A DNA stretch of 64,000 bases from Symbiodinium natans (Eukaryota; Sar; Dinophyceae; Suessiales; Symbiodiniaceae), in assembly GCA_905221605.1 (NCBI GenBank), contig CAJNDS010002550.1, positions 218,501-282,500 on the forward strand, given 5' to 3'. This document shows, in pieces, positions 40,805 through 48,700 of this stretch (the stretch's first letter is position 1; each line of letters begins with the position of its first letter). The translations under genes were made by a program, and so were the position numbers. A model generated the notes under the pieces. The model was not told where the DNA came from. It did no database searches and saw nothing but the letters and a program-made list of their open reading frames with translations.

Positions 40805-43800
40805 CCCTTTCCGGCAACGTCCTCGGAGGTAATAATCGAAACAGCAATTGTGGAACCCTGCGTCCCTTAGCGCCTTCCTGGAAGCATTGTCCCAAGATTT
40901 GCCGGGCTCCCAAGTCCCTTCCAATGCTACATCATCGTTGTGAAGGTACCTGCATGCAGTCCCATATTTACAAGCACCTTGATTGTAATACAAGCACAGC
41001 CGACCTTTTGGCTCACCTGACGTAGGCTCACCCTTTGATGCACCTTTGCCAAAATTGTACTTGGCCCAGAAGGCTAAATCCTCCCGCTCCTGCTGTGCCT
41101 CATCCACTGTACCTTCCTCTGTGGGAGGGTCACCGATGTTCCCGTCCTCATCATCAGCTTCTTGGCTATTCTTTGGATCAGTTGACCCCCCTTCTGGCCA
41201 ACCTTCACCGTACCGACGATGCTCATAGGGACACCCATCGCCATTGCGACACCTTCCCTTATTGAAGAACCTGCACAGCTTGCTGTAACCAGGTGACAAC
41301 ACCGTCTTTGGTGTCATGTAAGCCTTTTTGTACTGGTCAGGATCCATGTAGGCTTCCATTGGCTTGTTCTCCCTTTTGCTCATGGATTGCACTGCACCAT
41401 CAAGCTCCTGCAAAAATAGCTTGGTGTCCAACCAAAGCGCGTTCCAAAACTCCTCTTCCCCTTGATCCAGCACCACTGCCACCGCATCACCCACAACTGG
41501 TCGAGAAAATCTCCTTTTCCTACGTGCCAGTTCGAAGAGCGCGTTGTGGTACTGTGTTCGGGAAAAGGTGGTTAACTCCCCCAAACCTGTGTTTTCTGTA
41601 CCATCAGGCTCCCAACCATCATCTTGCAAGATGCCATACGCGCGCCGAGCTTCCGCATTGAGGAATGCCTGATCCGCAACACACTCCTGTAAATCTTCCA
41701 TCGGCCGACCTAACAGCATCCCAGTAATTTTGCCAACATAGGCTTCCTCTTCATTTCCATTCTCCAGAAGAGCTTTGTAGATCTTTTCTCCATAAAGTTG
41801 CCTTTCTTTTCGTTCTTCAGAAGACAACTCCTGTACCACAAGCTCTTCATCGGATTGCTCTTCCTCCTGTTTCCAGTCCCATTGACCGTTGGAATCTTGG
41901 TACCATTGACCAGCATACCATGAATCCGTCCACCACGTACTCCAGCCGCTGGGTTTCCACTTCCGCAGCGTCGAAGAAGAGTCCTCCACGTCCTCTTCCA
42001 AAACCAGAAAGGTGTCCAAGATTATGGTACCATCATCTTCCACTCGTTTCACTGTTCCATTGACAGTATCACCAAACTTGAACTGATATGCATTGTTCCC
42101 TTCTGCAGGAACCAATACATTCATATCCCCATGGTCCAAAAAGGCTCCATACCCATTGATGCAGCGCACTAGACCCATTATCTCATCTCCCTCTTGATAG
42201 CAATGTGGCCCAGGTGACTCCAAGGCTCCCGCTCGGGGCACTTTCTTTACACGCTCTTCAGAAACCATCTCTGTATCATCGGCTCCTGGCGCATCCTTTG
42301 TCTTCACCTTTGGGTCACACTGCTCGTCCTGCTCCACGAGTCCCACAAGCTCATCTTTTTTGTGCTCCTGGATTTCAGGACCTCCCTTTTTCTCCGCCAA
42401 CGGCTTTGCCTCATCTGCTGTAGTTCGCTCGGTGTCGACTTCCGGTGAACTTCCAGACGGCAACGCTTCTCCCTTCATGGGAGTGGACCCATCATTGGAG
42501 TCCTTTGTCTCACCTTCTGCAGCAGGCAAATCTTCTTCCACTGCAGGGCAATTGAGTCGATCATCCACGGCAGGCACGCTTTCTTCCACCGCAGGCTCCT
42601 TTGGTTCCATGGCCTCCAAAGGAGAATTTCCACCATCATTGACCACAGCTGCCTCATTGGCTCCGGTGTAGCCCTTGTCATTTCGTTCCTCGCTGCTAAC
42701 TTCAGGTTGCACCAGTGCGTCCACCTGTGAACCTCCATCATCAGCTGCTGCGGAGACCTGCGCCCCATTGTTGCAGTCGCCCGTGGAACGTACCACCACA
42801 TGCACCTCAACCCGTGCTTCCTTCGCACTCCAGGTAATATCTGGCGCATCAACCCGCGCATCATTGGCGCTCCAGGCCTCATTTTTCAGATCATCCGTGT
42901 CTCCAGCTATTCCAGAAGCTTCTTTTTCCCCTTGAATGGCAGAATTCTTGGCACCAAACGAAGAGACCTCCTCAGTCGTAACACACAACTTTTTCTCTCC
43001 ATCCTCCGAATCTCCAGGACCACCTTCCTGAACAACAGGTACCACATCCACCACTCGCTCTTCTGCAGCCGACACAGTTCCGATCACCTCATTGGGCATT
43101 TTCTCTTCTGGATCCACCAATTCCATCGCTGCCCCACCCTCAGAAAGCGCTTCTGTTTCTTCCCGATCCAGGTGTTGAGCTCCAGCGATGTTGGCTTGGT
43201 TCCCAGGAATCCCTTCCTCATCAGGAGAACCCGGGGTCGGGGCGTCACCATCAGCCCTAGGACCGCTATCCCTGATAGTAGAGGAAAAATCTTTTTCACC
43301 TAAACTATTTACACTACCCTGGAATGCCCTCGTAGACTCAGTCTTCGGAGTAGAGGATGAAGAATCCAGTGCCGCCTCCATTTCCAGCTCATTGCCCAAA
43401 GGAGACCCAACCACCTCGTCACTCTTCACCTTTTCACCTACCACCGGCAATGTCCACTTGGTTTCGTGCGTATCCAGGCAGTAATAATATTGTCTCCCAT
43501 CTTCATGGAGGTGCAATTCCCACATTGTGCCATCACACGCTTGGATCAGATGCTCGTCTTTCCGAAAACCGTCCCTTTCAGAAACCTGTCGCATCTCGTC
43601 CTCTTCTTCTGACAGCTGTCGCAACCGTTCAGCCTCCATCTGTAGGATCTCCTCCTCCCCCATGGCGTATTCAGCAGCAGGTGCAGCTTCAAAGCCGTCC
43701 GCACCCTTCTGTTTGTGACCGCTTCCACCACCTTGGGAACTCGAAGATGGACCCTTTTTGATCTTGTTCAACGGCCTCCTGGTCGCTTGTAGCACTTCTC

Positions 43801-44191
43801 CAATCAGATCGGTCTGAGACTCTTGGTCTACCATTCGACCCGAAGTCGAAGACGACGGCTGGTACCCGTGTTTGTGTAACACTCGTAAAACAGTCACCTC
43901 CATTTCACGATCTATGCCACCAGTCGCATCCCAGTTCCTTTTTTCACCAGGCTTTGGCGGTACAGAAACAGCACGTCCTTCAGCTTCAGCATTGCTAACC
44001 ATATCCCTATTGGGATTCATACCCGCATTGGGGCTTTCTGCAACCAAGGCCTCTTCCAGATGTACTTCAGCGTCGGGAATCACCTCTTCCAACACCGATC
44101 TTTCACCCAGAGACTCAGCTGCACCATTTCCAGCTCCACCATCTTGTCCACCATCCGAGGCAAGTTGGAGCCATCGCTTCGGGGAAGGCAT
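40802..44191 (-). CDS. Gag-like protein, N-terminal half (WW, S1, CCCH)
   Basis: 1,129 codons starting only 55 nt after the primer-binding site. Visible parts: acidic low-complexity N terminus; WW domain near residues 220-250 (MWELHLHEDGRQYYYCLDTH, then KWTLP, with both Trp and the Tyr triplet); long Glu/Ala-rich disordered middle; S1-type RNA-binding barrel near 665-727 (GLVRCINGYGAFLDHGDMNV); CCCH finger near 971-990 (CRFFNKGRCRNGDGCPYEH), a second near 1064-1083 (CLYYNQGACKYGTACRYLH), and the first half of a third (C1117, C1126). The frame then stops at TAA (40802-40804); the second half of that finger follows in the same frame. It probably binds RNA and packages the element. Not a classical retroviral CCHC Gag. 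Domain calls are by eye. Confidence 0.8.
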   Translation of the reverse strand: MPSPKRWLQLASDGGQDGGAGNGAAESLGERSVLEEVIPDAEVHLEEALVAESPNAGMNPNRDMVSNAEAEGRAVSVPPKPGEKRNWDATGGIDREMEVTVLRVLHKHGYQPSSSTSGRMVDQESQTDLIGEVLQATRRPLNKIKKGPSSSSQGGGSGHKQKGADGFEAAPAAEYAMGEEEILQMEAERLRQLSEEEDEMRQVSERDGFRKDEHLIQACDGTMWELHLHEDGRQYYYCLDTHETKWTLPVVGEKVKSDEVVGSPLGNELEMEAALDSSSSTPKTESTRAFQGSVNSLGEKDFSSTIRDSGPRADGDAPTPGSPDEEGIPGNQANIAGAQHLDREETEALSEGGAAMELVDPEEKMPNEVIGTVSAAEERVVDVVPVVQEGGPGDSEDGEKKLCVTTEEVSSFGAKNSAIQGEKEASGIAGDTDDLKNEAWSANDARVDAPDITWSAKEARVEVHVVVRSTGDCNNGAQVSAAADDGGSQVDALVQPEVSSEERNDKGYTGANEAAVVNDGGNSPLEAMEPKEPAVEESVPAVDDRLNCPAVEEDLPAAEGETKDSNDGSTPMKGEALPSGSSPEVDTERTTADEAKPLAEKKGGPEIQEHKKDELVGLVEQDEQCDPKVKTKDAPGADDTEMVSEERVKKVPRAGALESPGPHCYQEGDEIMGLVRCINGYGAFLDHGDMNVLVPAEGNNAYQFKFGDTVNGTVKRVEDDGTIILDTFLVLEEDVEDSSSTLRKWKPSGWSTWWTDSWYAGQWYQDSNGQWDWKQEEEQSDEELVVQELSSEERKERQLYGEKIYKALLENGNEEEAYVGKITGMLLGRPMEDLQECVADQAFLNAEARRAYGILQDDGWEPDGTENTGLGELTTFSRTQYHNALFELARRKRRFSRPVVGDAVAVVLDQGEEEFWNALWLDTKLFLQELDGAVQSMSKRENKPMEAYMDPDQYKKAYMTPKTVLSPGYSKLCRFFNKGRCRNGDGCPYEHRRYGEGWPEGGSTDPKNSQEADDEDGNIGDPPTEEGTVDEAQQEREDLAFWAKYNFGKGASKGEPTSGEPKGRLCLYYNQGACKYGTACRYLHNDDVALEGTWEPGKSWDNASRKALRDAGFHNCCFDYYLRGRCRKG

Positions 44192-44245
44192 TGCTTCTTG
44201 ATCCCAAAAACCTTAAGACAACACTTAACCGCAGGGAACCTAATT

Positions 44246-44258
44246 TGGGCTCATAACC
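44246..44258 (-). promoter_or_regulatory. primer-binding site, half initiator tRNA-Met
   Basis: Directly after the 5' LTR the minus strand reads GGTTATGAGCCCA, complementary to UGGGCUCAUAACC, the 5' half of the anticodon arm of initiator tRNA-Met. Drosophila copia primes from the same tRNA cut in the anticodon stem (established knowledge). No 3'-CCA type site (TGG...) is present here. Confidence 0.75.
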
Positions 44259-44545
44259 TACGGGGGGACAACCAAGGAAGGAAATCAACTCCCCTAATCG
44301 CCCTGAACTTATATTTCCCAGATCGAACCAAGAAACAACCAAGAACACGGATAAGAGCAACCCAGGGGGGAAGGAAAGGGGGAAGGAATCCACACCCTTA
44401 CCAAACCCTAAGAACCCAGGCACTTCTTTTTGAACTTGTGGCTTTCTGTTCAAGCCCATCTTGAGCCAAATACGATTACCGGGTTCATTAACCCTTCCAA
44501 CTTCCAACACTAACTCCTTTCTACAATACCAATTGCAGCTCCGCA
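44259..44545 (-). repeat. 5' LTR
   Basis: Begins TGCGGAGCTGCAATTGG on the minus strand and ends CCCCCCGTA. It contains TTTGGCTCAAG at 44460-44470. Differs from the 3' LTR only at two adjacent bases (GGG versus GAT context after ATTACC). Confidence 0.92.
44460..44470 (-). promoter_or_regulatory. relict spliced-leader 3' end in the 5' LTR
   Basis: TTTGGCTCAAG is identical to the last 11 nt of the dinoflagellate spliced leader and is followed at once by ATGGGC. Also present in the 3' LTR (35900-35910). Upstream bases do not match the rest of the leader. Confidence 0.5.
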
Positions 44546-44843
44546 CCCTAAACCCTAAGGCCTAAGGCCCTAAGGCCCTAAGGCCCTAAGGCCCTAAGGC
44601 CCTAAGGCCCTAAGGCCCTAAGGCTCAGGTGTCCGGTTCAACTCAGTTCTACCCGCAGAAAAGAGTACCCAGCAACCCTCTCAATTCCAAGTTGTTTTTT
44701 GGGACTTGGTTAGGGTTTAGGGTTTGGGGTTTGAGGTTTTGGGTTTAGGGTTTAGGGTTTGGGGTTTGGGGTTTAGGGTTTAGGGTTTAGGGGTTTACGG
44801 CTTAGGGTTTAGGTTTAGGGTTGAGGGACGCTAAACTAAGCAG
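44546..44843. repeat. CCCTA target flank, AAGGCCCT array and G-strand array
   Basis: Right flank of the retroelement begins CCCTAAACCCTAAGG, then about 9 copies of the 8-mer AAGGCCCT (44557-44626), unique DNA, and a TTTAGGG/TTTGGGG array (44707-44830). Confidence 0.85.
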
Positions 44844-44927
44844 GTGCCCCTGGAGCAGACAGCTCCTCCACCCATGCCTAGCTACAGCTGGTCGCCACCG
44901 CCTCCGCCGCCAGGATGCTGGGAAGGG
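44844..44927 (+). CDS. putative exon, proline-rich
   Basis: Acceptor AAGCAG; 28 codons reading VPLEQTAPPPMPSYSWSPPP then a Pro run and GCWEG; donor at GGG|GTTTAGGG. It lies about 750 bp upstream of the first recognisable Hsp70 exon and could belong to that gene or the one upstream. Confidence 0.5.
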
Positions 44928-45675
44928 GTTTAGGGTTTAGGCTTTAGGGTTTAGGGTTTAGGGTTTAGGGTTTAGGGTTTAGTGTTTAGGGTGTAGGGTT
45001 TAGGGTTTAGGGTTTAGGGTTGGGGGCTATAGGTTTAGGGTTGAGGGTTTAGGGTTTGGCCCCCCAAAGTTATACCCGTGGGCTTGGGGACGCTTTCCAA
45101 AGATCCTCGAAGGGCCATATTAGGAGCATATTAAGGGAAATCTTAAACCCTAAGCCCTAAACCCTAGACCTTAAGGGGCACAACTTTAGAGGTAGTCCTG
45201 GATTGTTGGTTTCGGGTTCTTCAAGCTTTCAGATTTGGGCGTTTCGAGTTGTCAACTGAGGGTCCGCAGGGGTTCATCTTTCTTTCTCTCTCGCTCTCTC
45301 TCGCTCTCTCTCTCTCTCTCTCACAATCACTCTGACTCACTCGCTTCCTCCCTCTCTCTCTCTCTCCCTGCCCCCGACAGCCCTGCACCCTTGGGGACTG
45401 GATGGGCCCAAGAAGTTGGGATTCGACACCATGCGCGATCGTCATCCCTCTTCGTCCATATGTGCCATAGAGCTTTAAGGCGTCAATCCGAACCCAAGGA
45501 CGGTCCGAAACCCTGAGCCCTGCATCCGAAACCCTGAAACCTCAACCCTAAGCCCGAGCTAAAAGGAACCTGACGCCCAAAGTCCCCCTGAACCCTGCGG
45601 TTTAGGGTTAAGGGTTTAGGGTTTGGGGTTTGGGGTTTGGGGCTTAGGGTGTACGGTAACCCGACACCCTGAAAG
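44928..45675. other. arrays, family G copy, CT microsatellite
   Basis: G-strand array 44928-45055, reversed family G element 45060-45190, pyrimidine microsatellite (45285-45370), unique DNA and a short G-strand array 45600-45650. The first Hsp70 exon and promoter are not identified here. Confidence 0.5.
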
Positions 45676-45762
45676 GAAGTTTCTGCGGCATCGACCTCGG
45701 CGCGACAAATGCACGTGTTGCCGTGTGGAATGACAACGACTGCGCCCTGCCGGCAAAGATGG
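45676..45762 (+). CDS. Hsp70 exon 1 of those seen: phosphate loop 1
   Basis: Acceptor [25 protein letters not shown] then ALPAKM; GT donor at ATGG|GTTTAGGG. One base carries over to the next exon. Confidence 0.9.
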
Positions 45763-48700
45763 GTTTAGGGTTTAAGCGGTTGACAGAGGATAGTTTCTAG
45801 CGCCGAGGACATGGGTGAAGTTGTGGCAGTTGCTTGATCTGGTCGCATGGCTTAGCGGTACCGATCCAGATTGGGTTTCTTTGGGTCCCATATATACGGT
45901 CAAAACTCATGGTGTGAAAGGTTCAAGGTCCACCAGAGTCTGGACCTTTCTTAACTAGGCAGGCTCGTTAAGAAAGGTAGATTTGAGGTGAGAGCCTTGA
46001 AAAGAATTCTTCTTCAACCCTACGAACCCTTCTGACCTCCAGCCCTCCACTCCAGCCCTCCACAGCTCCAGCCCTCCGGCCCTCCGGCCCTCCAGCCCTC
46101 CAGCACAGGGCACAGGCAGGAGGGCTGGATGGAGCCTTAGACTAGGCTGTTGAATGAGTAATTCCGTTTGCGTTGCGATTCAGACCCTGAATATAAATAT
46201 TTTTCCAGTTCGAGAGTCTAATTTCTTGCTTCATAAAAAAAATTCTTAACGCAAAGTTCCACCGTGAAACCCTTATAAGGGACCTTAGGGGTTCTTTGGG
46301 GCTTCCTTAAGGGGCTACTTGGGTATATCGGGACTTTTTTGAGGTACATATAAGGGTTATGTAGGGGAATAAGATTAAGGGTCCCTTCCAGGGGGCCCTC
46401 CTTAAACCCCTTAACAAGCCCACTTGTGTGTAGGCGATTTTTGGTTAAACCCCTCAGAGGAGTCTTATAGGGAGCCTACGAAAAGAGTAGGTTTGGAGTT
46501 CTTAAGAACCCTGAGCTCTAAACCCCAAAACCCCAAATCCCGAAGCCCAACGCCCTAAACCCGAACCATTGATTTCACAAGTGTGGGGTTTCGGGTTTAG
46601 AAGGTTTATAAGGTTTAAGGCTTAGGGTTTAGGGTTTGGGATTTAGGGTTTAGGGTGAGAAAAAACCCTAGTCCTCAAGCCCTAGACCCTAAACACTAAA
46701 CCCATCGAATCAGGCCCCAGCACACGAACGCCCGCGTTTTTAGAATCCTCGGGCGGTTCTAATAGTCCCAAAATCCCCGAAGCCAATGCCCCCCAAACCC
46801 TGTATGAAACATGACATCCCTGAGCCTCTACGAACCATTCAGTTTTAAAGTCTTAAAGTCCTGATACTTAGCCCCCCCCCCCCCCCCCCGCCCTCCAAAC
46901 CCAGACCCTACACCCTAAACCCTAAACCCGAAACCCTAAACCCTAAACCCTAAACCCTGAACCCTGAACCCTAACCCCTAAACCCCTAAGCAGAGTCTCA
47001 GGTGCCGCCACCGTGCTTCCCAACGAGCACGGTCACTTTGAGACCCCATGCTGCGTTGCAGTCAAGGCAAGGTTAAACCCTAAACCCTAATTTACTAAAC
47101 CCTAAACCCTAAACCCTAAACCCTAAACCCTAAACCCTAACCCTAAACCCTAAACCCTAAACCCTAAACCCTAAACCTTTAGGGGCTGCTGAGGCTGCAG
47201 GATTCTGGGACTTGGGCAGGCTTCATTTAGGCTTTAGGGCTTTAGGGCATTTTGTGGGCTTTGGTGCTTCACGGCTTTGGGGTTTTAGGGGTCTTGTATT
47301 TTAAGGTTCAGGTCTGACAGAACTTCAATAACCTCAACCCTAAACCGTACCCTCCAACCCTTCAGTCAGACACCTCAGCCCTAAACCCTAACCCTAAACC
47401 CTAAACCCTAAACCTTAAAGCGCAGGCCAAGTCTCAACATGGAGCCTATTTTCCTACCGTTGATTTATTTTGTTGCGTTATAGGGTTTAGGGTTTAGGGG
47501 TTTAGGGGTGTAGGGGGTTAGTGTTTAGGGTTTAGGGTTGTTTTGTTGCGGTATAGGGTTTCGGGAACGCAGGTCAAGGGAACTAAGTTTCGTTGCGAGG
47601 GTTTGGGAACACGGGTATTTGTTTGAGGCTTGTAGTTGATGAGAATACCTGTTCCCCAAATAGTTTGTAAACCCTCAGGAGCCCGAAATAGTTTCCCAAG
47701 AAGCACCCCTAGATCTTCGACCTTATATGTTTCAGGGTAGTGTCCCTAAGAAAGCAATACTCGTGCATTTTCTTGGAGGTACTTTGTCAAAGGTCACTGC
47801 AGCCTCAATCGGCTTGTGTGCCTGAGCCCTATAAGTTAAGTCTTTTGGGTTTGAGGGTTGAGGTATTGGGGTGCTTGGTGTAAACAAGGCCATCGCTCGG
47901 TTCACGCATCGCCTCCCTGAATAGACAGGACGGTCACATCTTGGTGGGCGACGCGGTGAAAGGGACACGCGCCGGCATGGCTGAATGTCCAGGGTACTCT
48001 TGAAAGGATGCATCTTCTACTGTAGATGCTGCATTCCACCTAGTCTGGAATATATAGGGGTACACGCTACATAGGACCAAAAAGGCATAGGGTTTATTTA
48101 GTCCAAGGCTAAGGCAAGTTACAGTACATGATCCCTTCAAATGGTCCCTTGCTTTCTTCCAAGGGTTCCGAAGCATGGGCTCTTGGGCTCTTGGGTTTTA
48201 TAGGGCACACAAGGGTATACATAAGGATTCGCCCGAGTAAGGGCCGATATGGGCAATTCTAAAAACTAAAAACAATGACCTTCGACGAGGGTTCGGCAAT
48301 CCCATTCGTTGGCGTGGAGTGTCGGTCTTCAAGGAGTTTGAGGAGACCCCAGGGTTTGGGGTTTAGGGTTTAGGGTTTAGGGTTTAGGGCCTTAGGAGCT
48401 TCATAGGGCTTAGGGGAAACCTAATGAGCTTGCTGAGTGCCTGTTAACCTGCTCCGTCCGCGTCCCGCGGTACCCCTGAATGGTTTCGCACGTGATTTCA
48501 TAACGGAGCGTCCGCGACTGAATCCTCATCCCTATATCGACCTCCCGAACATGGAAGGCAAGAAGCTATCCAGTCCCTAATGCAATGCCCTAAACCCTAA
48601 GCCGAAAGCCCTTAAACCCTAAACACTAAGCCCTAAACCCCAAACCCTAAACCCAAAACCCCAAACCCCAAACCCTAAACCCTAACCCCCGCCGACTTCC

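Larger units (their letters stand above)
35699..44545 (-). mobile_element. LTR retroelement, Gag-only, copia-style priming
   Basis: An 8.85-kb element read from 44545 down to 35699. It has 287-bp LTRs with two mismatches that begin TG and end TA, 5-bp CCCTA flanks on both sides (35694-35698 and 44546-44550; indistinguishable from the telomeric target), a primer-binding site touching the 5' LTR, a polypurine tract touching the 3' LTR, and one 2,611-codon frame with a single internal stop. The protein has nucleic-acid-binding domains (WW, S1, six CCCH fingers) but no reverse transcriptase, integrase or protease motif that I can see, so it is probably non-autonomous and mobilised by another element. 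It interrupts the exon-island region. LTR near-identity indicates recent insertion. Confidence 0.88.

Noticed and set aside
36229-44201. Many 60-165 codon plus-strand frames
   Set aside because: They are antisense shadows of the long retroelement frame.
35699-44545. Direct repeats as the edges of a host segmental duplication
   Set aside because: TG start, adjacent tRNA-complementary site, polypurine tract and CCCTA flanks fit LTRs.
44115-44546. 143-codon minus-strand frame across the 5' LTR (with a 141-codon twin over the 3' LTR)
   Set aside because: It overlaps the true Gag start in another frame and is simply an open stretch of LTR; it has no domain.
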